A DNA stretch of 64,000 bases from Nectonema munidae (GCA_030549495.1 JAUIRK010000463.1:681001-745000); one strand, 5' to 3'; shown: positions 1 through 13,130, counted from the stretch's first letter. The notes: a model not told the origin generated them from the sequence alone. Made by a program: numbers and translations.

Positions 1-1625
1 ATTTGCATAGAATGTATAAGGTTTGCTTGAAAAAATTTCAATAAATATATGTGCGTACGTCAATACTCTCTCATACTTGTGATATTTTTTATAATAAAGT
101 TTGAATTTAAATTTTTTAGGTTAAAATTTTAATATTGTAAAAATTGGTCATTTTACCACTTTGCCTTTTAAGTTATAATTTTTTATTTACCTTTCTAGGG
201 CACAGCCGAAACAAAACATCTTATCAAAAAAAATTAAATAATCTCTAGTAAAACGAGCCTAAGTTTAATTTAAAAGGATTCCACTCATACATGAAATCGT
301 GATAACGAAAACGAATATAGCAAAATAAACATACTTGAAGTCCAATTGCATAAGGGGGATAGACAAAGAGAGAACTAAACTTATACGCCAGGAAATAATC
401 AATAAATCATAGGCATTGAATGAGACAGTATACTATCAGGGATGTGATGGCAAGAAAAAAAGAAAATCGATAAAATATTGATTTAATTATTGCGGTTCAG
501 AAAGACCATTTTCATATATAATGCTTACATATTTCTGATGACGCGTTGCATGCATTGCGTATACTATATTGGTTAGAATGGGCAATATTTACACTTGACA
601 CAAAAAAACAGCCATTATTCATTAGTCTTCGAGTAGGAAACAAGAAAGAGTGTTGTGCATCTCTAGCATGAGAGTATGTATAATAGAGTAGAGGATGGGA
701 CATTTTTTGTATGGGCGAATGCAGATGCAGGTATCAAATTTGACATCCTAGAGGATATGGATGCGAATGTCAGAATTAATTTTTTAGAGGATGCGCATCA
801 TGATTACTATTCTTAGCAAACGCAAGTTTTATACTTCTTTAAAATTTTGAGAGATAGATACATTTGCTTATGCAAATCTTATTATAAAGACGTACTTTTT
901 GTAAAAATTCCGAAAAAACTTTGCGGTATGTAGAAAAAGAAAGATGTTAGAAAAATGCAGATGCGGATGTTGAAACTTAAATGATCCGCAGATGATAATG
1001 TACAAATTTTGCTGATGTGGATACATCTCTAGACTAGAATGAACGGTTTTTCTCAAAATTGGCTACCTTTTGGAATTCTGTGCTACTAAATTAAAAGTAT
1101 GGGTGATGATCATGAAAAAGTTACATTCTGTATTTAATATTTTCAAGTTTGCTAAGTTATGATGTATCGTAACTTTAAAAAAACTTCAAACCTTTTTAAG
1201 TTTTTTTAAGCATGTTCTAAAATTGAGAAACTTAAACTATGTAATATATCGAAACTTTCGAGACGATATTTCACCAGAAGTTGCTTGATTTCTTCAGAAG
1301 AAAGATTAAAAATAACAAATTCATCAAAAAAAACGTATTATAAAAGGAAAGAAGAAGCATGTATATTATGCGCTCATTTTAAACAAACACTACAAGTCTA
1401 TTTACACAAAAGATTAAGAAAATAGCGTTATATTTGTTGATTCAGTGGACCCCACTAATAAGAAAAAATAAAGCATACTGTGTGTATCCTTAGAAAAAAA
1501 TGTTGTATGTATATACTAGTCTAGTATGTCTGTCTTCTACACAACGGTTTTAACCTGGGGTGGATCAAATACAAATACCTATGCTCTTGTATCTAAAATT
1601 AGAAATACAAATATAACTACTGCTT
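1..1625. other. AT-rich stretch without a gene
   Basis: No convincing coding frame is seen on either strand. From about 708 to 1035 the sequence has degenerate repeats of a GATGCAGATGCGG-like motif and ends in a motif reading on the minus strand as AGAGATGTATCCACATC, which resembles the ends of some hAT elements. No second end or target duplication could be matched, so it is not called as an element. Confidence 0.5.
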
Positions 1626-1830
1626 CAGGAGCGCGCATCCGAGGGGCGATGGAGATATCTTTTTTATATCATTATAAGACTTGTTTGTCTTGTTAGTAGA
1701 CTTTTCATATTACTTTACTTGTTTTACGGTTGAGTTACAGAGATAAATTCTTTTAAAATAAATTTTAAAAATTATAAAAAAAAAAGTTTGCCAACCCCTC
1801 CTCCAATTATTTTAAGGATGTGTGCCTCTG
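1626..1830 (-). mobile_element. Short hAT-type MITE, family A, older copy
   Basis: The two ends read CAGGAGCGCGCATCC and (complement of the right end) CAGAGGCACACATCC, an imperfect inverted repeat. The interior matches the better copy at 16522-16746 in reverse orientation, including the GGAGGGG-type G-rich subterminal and the AAAATTATT block next to it. It encodes nothing. No clean 8-bp duplication is left at the flanks, so the family assignment rests on the other copy. Confidence 0.6.
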
Positions 1831-2851
1831 TTTCAAATAATATAAATAAATTGCAGAGATACTTTTTTCACACAAATTTACGCTTTACATATCTTAATTG
1901 GATTTTGTCATCGTTAATGTCCTGATCGTTTCGAGAGGGAGAGTATCATATAACTATAGCACTGTCATTTAACAAGATATACACGCACTTTTAAAAGTTG
2001 AGTGGTTATCCTATCTTTGTTTAACATTATATTCATACACTCTTATACTTTCTTGTTTTATATTCGATTTCCTATATCAATGCTTACAAGTATCGAATGT
2101 TAATTCTTGCATATTTATTTGCGAAGTAGCACAACTATGAAATTCATATGCATATTGCATATCACTAAAAATTGTAAAGGTTATGATGAAAAGATTTTAC
2201 TTCTTATTTTTAACTAGAATTAATTATAAAAGAGGTGTAAAGTGAAGACCTAGATGAAATAAAAGTTAACCCATAATCCAGGATTTCTGAATGGCGGCCA
2301 TATGGTCCCGAGGGACCATGTAATAATTCTAAGAGACCACAAAACTAACTTTGAAATATATTGAGCCAAGGAAACTAAGGATGTCGCCAAGTAAAATTTG
2401 AAAATCACAAAATACGAGCATGTAGGTAGGTATTGATTTTATTTAAAAGATGCACATTACATATAAAAAAACGTCCATCTGTTTTTAGTTACTATTACTA
2501 ATTTTTTATTACATTTATATGTGAAACTAATAAATACATATGCCTGAAGAAAACGATCGAGCTATAATCTCTTGTTTATTAAAAATATTTATTTATTATT
2601 TCAGATAAACATGGCGAATTCATCCAAAAAAGTTTCAACAATATTCGGAACATTTTGCTCCAGGATTCATTATATCCCCATAAAATGGTGACATGTTTAT
2701 GAGTCTGCTTTGCAAGACTTCTTTCCCAAATGAAAGTATTCGTCCTTTCAAACTAAAAAATAATTTGGAAACTACAAGAGACAAGAATGAAAAGTAGTTA
2801 GATTTATTTAAAAAGTTACATTATGACTTTCAAGGAAGAGTCACGGTAGAC
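1831..2851. other. Intergenic, no gene seen
   Basis: No exon-like frame was recognised. A perfect short palindrome, ATGGTCCCGAGGGACCAT apart from its two central bases, lies at 2311-2328. It could be part of a decayed MITE, but no partner ends were found. Confidence 0.4.
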
Positions 2852-3151
2852 GGGGATTCTTAACCTGTGGTCCATGGATGGGTTTTAAGAGGTCCGTGAA
2901 AGATAAACCATTTTTTATTTAAAAATATAAATATACTTTCATATACATTTTTTTGATTAAAATATTTTATTATTCAAATACATTTTAAAATGGATCTTAA
3001 AAACTTTAGGTATTTTTTTGCAAGTATACAAATATTAATTGCATGCAAGGTTTTTTTACGACTTTTATGTGAAAATTTCCTTCGAGTGGGTCCATAGCTT
3101 TCATCAGCTTTTTAAAGGGGCGCATGACTGAATAAAGGTTAAGAATCTATG
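2852..3151. mobile_element. hAT-like MITE with GATTCTTAACC ends
   Basis: The left end GGGGATTCTTAACCTG and the right end (complement CATAGATTCTTAACC) form a terminal inverted repeat of the common hAT type. The flanks read CGGTAGAC before and CATTAGAC after, an 8-bp duplication with two differences if the left border is shifted by one base. The inner part has 'GGTCCATGG' near one end and 'GGGTCCATAGCTTTCATCA' near the other. A piece of the same right end recurs near 32190. There is no coding capacity. Confidence 0.6.
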
Positions 3152-3254
3152 CATTAGACAAAATGTTTACTCAAAAAGCAGCAAAAGTAGACAAAGGAAA
3201 AAGAGTACATTTAATTGCAAAAAACTGCAAAGTCTGGCCCTATTTATTGGTGAC

Positions 3255-3348
3255 CTTTGATCATATCTGTAATCGTTGTAGTGATCCCAACAGTCATGGA
3301 CATAGACCGTAAGAGGTAAGTAGTGTTGTCCCTTTGAGCAACACTCAT
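3255..3348 (-). CDS. Candidate internal host exon, unassigned
   Basis: On the minus strand a 94-bp open segment is bounded by an acceptor-like TGGTACAG and a donor-like CAAAG|GTCACC. Its GC content is well above that of the surroundings. It would encode about 31 residues beginning MSVAQRDNTTYLL, rich in Met, Thr and Ile. I do not recognise the protein, and no partner exon was found. It could equally be chance or part of an unrecognised repeat. Confidence 0.2.
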
Positions 3349-3404
3349 CTGTACCAAGACGCATTGATGAGATTGGAGATCATGTTAAAAGCCAATGGGT
3401 ATAC

Positions 3405-4145
3405 ATTATTTTACGAACTCCCGCTTTACGAAACCTCGCAATTACGAATTATTCTTTTAAAAATAACAAATTCAACAAAAAAGAAACAACTTTTAAAAAT
3501 TACTAAATAAATAAAATATTAATTACGGTCGTTTTGAAACGTTTTTTACAGACTTGCCTCAGTGTCGCAAGTCTTACAAGAAAAGCAGTCGATTTTATTC
3601 GATTTCGTTGGATGTTGAACGAAAGGATAAAATGAGAACAAATGTTTAGGCTTGGACTTGAAACGTTCTGTAAGATTCATTTTTATCATTTGGTTTAGAC
3701 ACCAGCAATTGCTACATAAGGCCTAATATCACCGTTATACATTTGAAAAGCTAATTTAAGTCAGAGTTTGGGCAGGAGGACCAGTTTTATGCAGTGAAAA
3801 TTATCAAAAAAAGAGTGAAAAAGTTTATTAAAAAGAACATAAAAGGAGTCTGAAAAAAACTTTGCCCTCAATTTTTAGTGGTTATGCCACCAGAACAAAA
3901 GTGTGAAGTCAATGTGAAAACATTCTAAGGATCGCTGAAAATGCTATCAAAATATTTGAATCTAATGACCCAAATTGTGAAAAGTTTTAAAGTGGCTTTA
4001 GATTTGATGAAAGCGTCGTTCTCTTGTTACAGAGAAATTTATAGTTAAAGGAAGAAAAAAATTACAAAACAGCTAACTTTTGCAAGCTTTGTTAAAAAAC
4101 GTTTTTAACTGAACAGGACACATCGATTAAATAAAAAATTTTCAT
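3405..4145 (+). mobile_element. Tigger/pogo DNA transposon remnant
   Basis: The left part (3410-3450) has the repeated 'TTTACGAA' wording of Tigger-type terminal repeats. At about 3930-4110 the plus strand can be read, across several frame changes, as the C-terminal tail of a Tigger transposase: a helical stretch (AENAIKIFESNDPNCE) followed by YREIY and a lysine-rich segment ending QLTFASFVKK. This is the usual tail 'KK..QLTL..FFKK' of pogo/Tigger proteins. The DDE core is not visible, so this is an old, internally deleted copy. Confidence 0.55.
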
Positions 4146-4254
4146 CATCTTGAAAAAATGAGACTCACTTTACAGTACTGTATGTGTTCTCTTTTATTCT
4201 TTTTACATAGTTTATAGAGTATTCTTTTGATTTGGGTGGATAAATAATACATGT

Positions 4255-4690
4255 AATTTATTGTTCCTTTTTTTTTTTAAAAACGAAAATTTTCCCTAAA
4301 AAAAAAATATCTTTTTTATGTTCTTTTTTTTTATGTATAAATGTCTCTCTTTTTTTACTTTCTTTTTTTTACCTACTTTCTTGGGGGAAAATTTTTTGGA
4401 AGGGGGGGAGAAGGTGGGGGGGGGGGGGTGTTTTTTCAAAACTGGGGGTAAATTTTTTTTTTTTTAAAAAAAAAAATGGCCTCTCGCTGATTATTAAATA
4501 TTTTTTTTTGTTTTTTTGATTTATTTTTTTTTTAAAAAATTTTTTTTTTTTTTTTATATTTTTTAAATTTTTTTAAAAAATAAAAATTTTTTTTTTATTT
4601 TTATATTTTTAATGTGGGAGAAAAAAAAAAGTTGTGTTGTTTTGGGGTGGGGGGGTATTGGGATTTTTTAAAGGGGGGTTGTTGGGTGTT
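4255..4690. repeat. Homopolymer-rich low-complexity tract
   Basis: Long runs of T, A and G follow one another (a run of 12 or so Gs near 4415-4430, T runs of 8-16 throughout). Nothing like it occurs elsewhere in the window, and it begins and stops abruptly. It may be genuine low-complexity sequence or a low-quality assembly segment. The short frame read through its right part on the minus strand is not supported. Confidence 0.7.
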
Positions 4691-5539
4691 AGTCTGAGAT
4701 ACTTGAAAGCTAAATGTCCTTGAGAAAGAAAATAACTCTACTTTGTTTTCTTCTAAAGAATCAATTAGAACATTCAACGAAAAACTGAAGTTATTCTGAT
4801 TGAATCTTTGAGGACGAAAATTTGCACGGTTTACTCCCTTGGCAAGTATATCCACCTAGCTGCTCGATTATGACTTAATCATCACATTTAAACCAACTCA
4901 TCAGATCATATAAAAATACACACAAAACATAAGAAATAATTTCAACAAATCAAAATGCTTACAACGACACACACACACACACTTGCTTATTATTATATAG
5001 ATAGACTATGGAAGAATAAAGAAATCTCTAAAAAAAAAAAAGAAATACTCAAGGATTACGATAGTACTTGCATACATAAAGTATATAAGATAAAAATGTA
5101 AAGAGAACTAATATAGTTTCGCCCAGGGCCCAAATAGGAAAACCGGAACTGGTTGCTACACATAAATAGAGGCACACTAAAACTTAGATATAACTAATCA
5201 CATGAGGTTAAGAAGATACGAAGTAGTCTAAATCGAACAATTTAATAAGTCCCAAAACATTTATATTAAAGTTATGATAATTTATTGTAAAATAAAATTT
5301 ATTTTAGAGAGTTTTAGTATTATTGTAATAAATAACAAATATATAATTATAATTTTTTTTCTTAAAAATAAAATCAATATTAAAATTCATCAAAAAATAA
5401 TATAAAAATTATTCAAAATTTTATGATTTTTTACATTTATTTTTATATTTTTTTATACACTCCAAAATTTTTATGATTTTTTTTAGATTTTATCAGTTTT
5501 TTTAATTAATTTACACAAATTGATTCTTTTTATTTCAAG
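4691..5539. other. Intergenic, small (AC)n microsatellite
   Basis: An (AC)8-type microsatellite lies at about 4967-4982. The rest is AT-rich with no recognisable gene or element end. Confidence 0.5.
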
Positions 5540-6971
5540 ATGAATACACCTCAAAAAACGTATTCGTCGTGAGCTTGATCTTGAGTCTAAGATTAAGCTA
5601 ATAAATTATTTTCAAATGACACATAAGCCAACACAAAAAGAGTGAAAAGTACGGAGTTGGTTCAAGCACAGTTTCTGACATTTTAAAAAAAGCTGATGTT
5701 TATCTACAACAGTATCAAAACAATGATTCTGTGAGTAAAAAAACGCTGATAGCCTTTGTAAATTTGATAAGTTGAACAAATTAATGTGGGAATGGTTTCA
5801 ACAAGCAAGAGCAAAAAACTTTCCACTTTCTGACCCAATTATTCAATCAAAAGCAACCGAATTTGCTCCTGTTTTAGGCAATTCTGATTTCAAAGCTTCT
5901 TCTGGATGGTTGACTTCTTAGAAATCTCGGTACTCTATCAAGTCTTATGCAATTTGTGGTGAAAAAGCCAGCGTTAATAGTGCAATAGTCAATGATTGGT
6001 TTTCTCCTTTAGATGGCATAATTAATGGTTATGATTTGAGTAACATATTTTTGCGTCTGGTGAGAAACTAAAACCATTGGTAATTGGTAAATCAAAGAAG
6101 CCACGTTGTTTAAAAATATCAAAATTAACGACTTGCCAGTGATTTATTTTTCCAACTGTAAAGCTTGGATGACATCAAAAATATTTTCAACTTGGATACT
6201 AGAAGTTAATAAAAAAAATGATGCGTGAAAAACGGAAAATTTTACTTGTTTTGGATAATGCTACATCACATACACCTGATGTAGATCCTATCAACATTTG
6301 TTTAAATTTTTTCCATTAAGCAAAACACGTTTTGTTCAGTCACTCGATTTAGGAATAATAAAATTGTTTAAAACGTGTTATCGAAAAATGCTCATGACAA
6401 ATTTATTGGCTAAAATGGATAAAAGTTTGAGCGTTGTTGAATTGACAAAATCTATTACTATTTTTGATGCTATCAAATAGGTTGATTTGGTTTGGCAAAA
6501 TTTAAAAATTGCTACAGTTACAAAATGTTACAAACACAGTGGTTTTGTGATGCCTACGTTTTCTAATATAGATGATGATAATAATGAGGAAGAAGAAGTT
6601 TCTTTAGCAGATCTCTGAATCAGCTCTCACAGCTGATGATTACATTGATATTGACAAAACTTTCTATACTGAGGACCATTCTGATTTTGAAACAGTTCTA
6701 GTCAAAGATCATATGCATGAAGTTATTTCTAAGAGCGAAAACGATGAAGAAGCTGCAGGACAGCCGATTAATAAATGGACTCCTACTGACTGATGTTCGT
6801 GATATGCTTGAACAATTAAGCTTCTTTGCATCAAAAGAGGATGCATCAATGCTGCCTGAAATTAAAATACTTATCAAGAAAAATAACTTGGCCATTGCTA
6901 AAAAGTACATTCCTTTTAAACAAGAGTTCTATCAAAAACTATTTCTTTACTTAAAACTAATAGAACTTTAA
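5540..6971 (+). mobile_element. Tigger/pogo transposon remnant with internal deletion
   Basis: A decayed transposase can be followed on the plus strand from an ATG at 5540 to a stop at 6969-6971. In order it shows a CENP-B-type helix-turn-helix (LESKIKLINYF ... YGVGSSTVSDILKK), a second HTH of the Tc5/CENP-B kind around 5790-5960, then DDE-core motifs: LLVLDNATSH (second catalytic Asp) and QSLDLGIIKLFKTCYRK (usual QPLDQG, third Asp). Between 'YDLSNIF' and 'SGEKLKPLVIGK' about 50 codons that normally hold the first catalytic Asp are missing. Several frame changes and stops make it inactive. Terminal repeats were not identified, so the true borders are wider. Confidence 0.75.
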
Positions 6972-8671
6972 GCATTAATAAAAAAACGTTAACCTTAAAT
7001 AACTAAATATTTTAATTTATATTACTTAATTTTGTAGTATAACTCACGGAATATACTTTAAAAAAAAGATAAAAAGCAAAGATAAAAAAATAATAAAAAA
7101 CACACACGTGCGGAAATAATTAAATGTAAAAAATTGATTTAATCATCATAAATAAAATCTGTCATAGTGATGGAACAATTAATCGGAATTGTAAGAATCA
7201 TTAGAATCGTATCATGAAAATTTAGACCCTTCCAGGTACTTTTATTTCAATTAATCAAATGCATAAATGATTTGAAATATTGAACAAACATAGCTGGATG
7301 GAGAGATTTAAAACCTATGACGTTTCAAACTTTACTTTAAATTTTGCTTATTTTTACATATTGCATATAAATTTATAATTAGAATTTCTATACTTAAAAT
7401 TTTGCTTGATAATCAAAAATCAGTTGTTTTGAATTTTAAAGATATACTTTTAATAAATTGGTATTTTAAAGAGCTACACTATAAGTAGAGTCAATCCTTA
7501 TACAACCTGTACAATAACATATAATGCCAGGTCTATGGGGTTCTATATTTTCCAGAACCTTAAATTTTATAGATTAAAAATAAAATATAGAAATACTTTA
7601 CACTTTTATTTGAAATATACTTAAAAGCTACCAATGAGCTTTATTTAAAGGAGAAAACACATTAAAATATATTATAGAGGCTTAAATAGATGACAAAAAT
7701 CAGGTAATAAAACGTTCGAAAAAAGTCAGGTTTTCTTCAAGGATAAACACTTGACTGCATAGATATAAGCGTAAATACTCAAATAAAATCAGAATTGGCT
7801 AACTGTTTGAATGGTTAATCTAAAAATCTTTAATTTCAAATTAAATTTTAAATCTTGTATAAATGTAGAAAATGTCTGTGATAAACCGACGTACTGGTAA
7901 ATGAACACTGAATTGACTAAGGCAAAATTTTCAAAGCTGAAGGTAAATTTTTTAAATCAAGAATCGCAATTAAAATCATACTGTGAAACGAGCTTTATAC
8001 ATATTATTAATCTCTATTATTAGTAAATTACAAAAATATGAAGCTAAAAATATAGCAATAGTTGGCCAAAATATAAATATTTGACTAGTATTGAAAAATC
8101 GTTTTATTTATTACAAATAAGGATGATATTAAAAAGTATGAAAGATGATCTTAAAAAGTATGAAAGATAATTATTAAATATAATTAGCATTATTAATAAT
8201 ATATAAATATTTACTTTCAATAGAATTTTGATGAAATTTTATTAAAAATTGTCAGAAAAATTATATTACTAAAGTTGAATAAACAGGACAAGAAAGGAAT
8301 AAAAAAAATTTTAAGAAAGATCTAGTTACAAAAAAAATTATTCTAGGTTAGTATAATATAAAATGAATTTATATTATAAATTAGCCAAACAAAGTATAAA
8401 GACTAGAATTTGTACTTGATTCTCCATGCTATCGGATTCGTGTCCCGTACTTTACTGCTCATAGTTCATAGATTAGATAATTTTACGATATCTTTATTTA
8501 TATTAATAAAAAGTTCCTTATCTAGCATTTCGGATACTTTGGCAAAGATGTGTTAAAGTACAATAATTATAATAGTTTGAGAGAAATTATTTATTTGAAA
8601 ATAAGAGAATAAGAAAATAAGCGTTAAGTGCCACACGCCCCCCCCCTCCCCGCTATTTTTCTTAGATATTA
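6972..8671. other. Intergenic, no gene seen
   Basis: AT-rich sequence with no recognisable exon. A C-rich tract at 8637-8652 stands just before the Tigger end that follows and may mark another decayed MITE. Confidence 0.4.
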
Positions 8672-10300
8672 CAGTAAAACCTGAAAGATGCGAACGAGCT
8701 AAAATCTACCTTTTTAAAGTCGCATCTAAGAAGTGGTCGTTAAAAATAAATTGAAAATAAGCGTGATCTATTTATTCATTATTCTAATTAATAAAAAAAT
8801 TTTATATCGAGTTGTTCAAATTTGGAAAATTTATGCTCTTCAACAATTTTAGTTGCCTTCTGGGAAAGCTTCAGAAGCTCTTCAGAATCTATTTGAAAAG
8901 GAAGGCTTTCAAATACTTGCCTTGTGGTTATTCTTTCTACTTTTTGCGTAGTTTCCTCCTCATCAATACAAGTCATTTCAATACCCTCTTCACCAGATAG
9001 TTCTTCCTAGATAGATGTTTGAATATTTTCATTACAATTTATATAATCTTTCGATGATATTTTCTCCAACAAAACTAAGCATTCTCTTGGTAGTATTGTG
9101 GATATTTGATGAGGAGATAAGAAATTTGAAAAATTAAATCCACAACCTTTGAAACAATTTTTTATTGTCAAAACTTCAACCTCGTTCCAAGCTTGGGAAA
9201 CTCATTGACAGACATAAAATAAATCGATTTTATTCGTAACATATGTTGCCCATTTCGATTTCATTTACTCGTGAAATAATGTGCTTTAGTAACTTGATTC
9301 TATAAAAATATTTGAAATTTTTTATTATACCATAATCAAGAGGTTGAAGTACAGAGGTTGAGTTAGCAGGTAGGAACTTTATTTTTACATTTGAAAGCTT
9401 CATGCCCATATGAGAAGATCAACGAATAAAAGAACTGATCTTTTTTCTTTAATCTTTTTGTTGTTGACAGATTTAAGCCATGTATAAAAAAAATTGATGT
9501 CATCCATGATTTTTTGTTGAAGTAATAGTTGACTGCTAAAGATTTGGCAGACTTGTTTTTGAAGCATCTTGGCTTTTGATATTTTCCGATAACAATCGTT
9601 AAAAAATTTTCTCCTGTAGCACTGCAAGCAAATAATACAGTAACCCTGTGCTTTGATATTTAACCATTTTTACAATTTTCGTTTTTTAAAACAAAGGATC
9701 TTGAAGGCAAACTTCAAGTCGCACCTACTACTTTTTTGGATCTTTACAAAGTGAGGCGAGTTCTTCCTTCCAGAGCTCAACAACAACTGGATCAACTGAT
9801 GAAGATTCACCATGTAAGTATGAACAATTGATATTGTGTCTTTTTTGGAAACTCTGTAACCAGCCGTTGGAGGCTCTGAAGTCAGATATATTCATTTCTT
9901 CTGTAATTTGCCTTGCCTTTTCTTATATGAGAACTCCAGTAATAGGAATTTTTACTTCGAGAGAGGCAAACCCATTCAAAAACTCTTTCGTTGACATCAT
10001 GCTGAGCAGTTTCTCGTAGATTTACAAGTTTCATTTTTTCGCTTGTACCCGATTTCCATAAAGAAATAATTTTATCTTTTTTTTTTATTACATTTTAAAT
10101 CTGAGTTTTATCAACTCCGTAAAAAGATGCAATGGAACAACAAGTTTGTTTATTTTCATATTTTTCCAAAACTTCTACTTTTTGCTTAAGGTTTAAATGA
10201 ATTCGTGGTTTGGTTTTTATATTCTGAAAAAACACGTTTTTTCATTATATTTGATCATATCAATAAAAGTAAAAGATAAAGTTAGAAAAATAAGGGGTCA
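8672..10300 (-). mobile_element. Tigger/pogo transposon remnant, minus strand
   Basis: At 8672 the sequence starts CAGTAAAACCTGAAAGATG after a TA dinucleotide, a typical Tigger terminal repeat. Reading the minus strand from about 10260 down to 8788 gives the parts of a Tigger transposase in order: a CENP-B helix-turn-helix (LKQKVEVLEKYE ... YGVDKTQI), the second DNA-binding domain with NINCSYLHGESSSVDPVV, a damaged DDE core with the QPLDYGIIKNFKYFYR stretch (third Asp region), and a C-terminal acidic tail. Multiple stops and frame changes are present. The far terminal repeat near 10300-10450 was not found, so that end is probably truncated. Confidence 0.75.
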
Positions 10301-11014
10301 TAAATATTTGACGTCCCAAAAATGGAGAGGGCATATCAATTTTAAATGTTTTGGGATGGAGAGAGAAGGTGGGCGTGGGGAAGGATAATTTTTACTAGGA
10401 AGGCCTTTTTACAATTTTTACTTACAATAATTCGATAAGGAATTGAAAGAAATTGTATTGTTGTTTTAAAAACAGTGAAAAAAAATAAAATTTAACATTA
10501 TGTTACTATTTAAATGTAATGAGCTTTCTTTTTTCCAATAGTTTTCAAGTTATAGCCCTCATATCTTCATTTTATAATAATTTTTTATGAAATTTATAAC
10601 CCCTGTCTATTAAAATAAAAAATAAGAAAATTTTTTAGTTGCATAATAAAACAAAAAATATATTTGGGAGCTAAAGTCATGGACTTACTACTAAAGGGCT
10701 TGAATTCAAGTTCAGTTTCCTCACACCAATTTATTTAAAAATCGATACAAGTGGTCTTATTAGGCCTTCTCAATTTAAATACGCAAGTAACACTACTAAC
10801 ACTAGAAGTGTATAGATTTTTAGATACACTTAGATAAGGATAAAGGGGTAAAAATTTCAAATTTTTTGGTGTACGTCATACATGTGTGACCCTAAGTACA
10901 AAAAAGTAAGAAAATAATTTAAATTTAGTAAAAATTAAGCTCAAATAAATCTACTATTGATATTTTTTGAAATGATTCAAACTTGAGCTAGCTTATTAAT
11001 ATCAAATTTATTAT
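10301..11014. other. Intergenic, no gene seen
   Basis: The stretch 10355-10385 is G-rich (GGGATGGAGAGAGAAGG type) and may be a decayed MITE end. Nothing else is recognisable. Confidence 0.4.
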
Positions 11015-11018
11015 TTAA

Positions 11019-13130
11019 CCTTCGCAAGACCAAACGTGGCTTTTTACTCCTCGCATTTTTTCAATGATTAAATTCGTTTAGAAAAATATATCTGACCCCA
11101 TTAAAAACAACATGTAAATTTTTTTCTTGTTTTCATCTCAATTATTTGAAAATAAAAAATATCATCAGATGTGTTATTTTTGAAATTTAGCTGTTTTTAT
11201 ACTTCATATTGAATTAGTAGATGGCGTTATTAAGATTTTCAATATAAATTTTCATTATCAAAAGTTTCACTAAATGGTATGTTTTTCAATAAAGATAATA
11301 TATATTATAAAGCTATAACAATAAATTATTTGTATTTCTAAAAAAATTTACATTATTTTCTAAACTTTTATGAAAATCAGTAGGCATTTGCAATACTCAA
11401 CAAGAATCATTGACGTCAACTTTGAGAGAGAAATAAAAGAAGTAACTCAAAACTGACATCAAGGTAGATTATTAGTGAAATATATTTGACAAATGTTGAC
11501 AAGAAAAGAAGGGTGGGTAAGAAACTAACAAAATTAAGTTGACGTCAATTCTGAACGACCTTTTATATAAAAGTAAGGCAAGAAAATAAATAAAAAAATT
11601 TTATTTCCAGAAAGATAAAAAAATTTAGCAAACATTAACTGCTTAACTAACTTAAAAGCAGATTTAAAAACTTTTTAAATCAAAATTTTGATACCAATTT
11701 GCAAGAGCTTAAACATTTTCCGCATTAAAAATACATCCATTTATCAATTTAGTCGACACATGCTTATAAATTTTGACATTTTATACTTGTACATGAGTCA
11801 CCCATTGTGCTTTATGGGCAAAAACAACAAATACATATCATCACACACTTCTTCAAACGCAATCTTTTTATTAGTCTCATTTGTCAATTTCTCTTCGTTT
11901 TATCGTGATAAGGAGTAACAATAATTCCTATGAAAGAGGAAGAGAGTTTTTAAAGCATTCTGGACGTTTAGAAGACTCAGATGATGGTCTATCCGAAATT
12001 GACCAAGAAGATTAGGATCTTGAAAATGGTAACGATTTTGTAAGAATTGGTTCTGATGAGTTTTTTTTATTGCTAAATACTTAGTCTCATCACAAACATG
12101 ATAGAATCTCATAGTCAAAAAAAATAAAAGAGGTAATATATTTGATCATTATAACCTATCATTTGTTGTATATATCCCTAAAAAGACAAAACATAGATGA
12201 AAGATTGATAAAATTCAAAGGCCATAATCTAATGAAGCAATATGTTAAAAGACTATTAAATGGGGGTTTAAAATATGAGTTTTAGCTCAAGTTTGTCGTT
12301 ACATGTATACCCTTATTCTTTTTTATGGAAAAACAGAACTACATGAATATAGCTTGGGTGAATCAGTTATTATGAGATTGCCAAATAATATGAATGATAC
12401 TGGGTTCAATATATATTTTGATCATTTTTCTACTAGCATCAATTGGATGTCCTATCTACATAGACACCGTATTTTTGCAACCGGTATGTTCTAACATGAA
12501 AAATATCCGGGAATCGTTGAAGGAAGACAAAAATTTATAAAAGGAAAAAATTGATTCTTTTCAGAGTATAAATAAAAAAATTAACTTTGTCAAATAGATG
12601 GTTATTAGATGCGTGACTATGTTATCAAATAATTATGAACCCAATAAATAGAAAATTTGATGTAAAAGAAAACAAGGACGACTGTATGACATGGTTTGAA
12701 CTATAGACTTAATGATTTTCAACTATAACCAATTTATGGGATGATTGGACAAGTTTACTAATGAAATTAAAAGTTGTTATGAATATGATCATAAGTCACG
12801 TAGCATATTTTGTTACGGATATTCTTTGAGCTATTTGAAATTTCAGGCCCTAATTCTTATATTATATATAAAATAATACATGGAAAAGATAAAAATAAAA
12901 AATGGTGGTTATTTGAATTAAAAATAATTTTTCAAGAAAGTTCGTAAATGATTTTAGATATCAAGTTTTAAAGAAGGATAAGAAGTTTATCACCATAATC
13001 ATATACCAAATTCTCCGAAAGCAGGAAAGATGTTTCAACTGGAACAAAATTTATTTTGACTATAAGACATCCACATTTGTTTATCATGCAACTAATATTT
13101 ATGTGTACAAAACAATGGTAATAGTTTTAA
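11019..13130 (+). mobile_element. Old piggyBac transposon remnant
   Basis: The left border reads TTAA (11015-11018) followed by CCTTCGCAAGACC, close to the CCCTCGCTTGGCC-type ends of the piggyBac copies further right. The 12-bp motif TAGATGGCGTTA at 11218-11229 is shared with those copies. On the plus strand a decayed transposase can be followed: an acidic N-terminus (about 11930-12060); a DDE segment at 12303-12491 with LGESVIMRLP and YFDHFSTS (usual Y.DN.FTS, catalytic Asp); MLSNNYEP; then YNQFMG.LDKF at about 12720 (usual YN..MGGVD, third Asp, with the GGV altered) and a damaged Cys-rich C-terminus near 13030. Many stops are present. No right TTAA end was found. Confidence 0.7.

Noticed and set aside
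868-1056. 62-codon minus-strand frame
   Set aside because: Lies in degenerate GATGCAGATGC repeat wording, with no protein-like composition or splice context.
4601-4855. 84-codon minus-strand frame
   Set aside because: Half of it is read through the homopolymer block; the rest has no recognisable domain.
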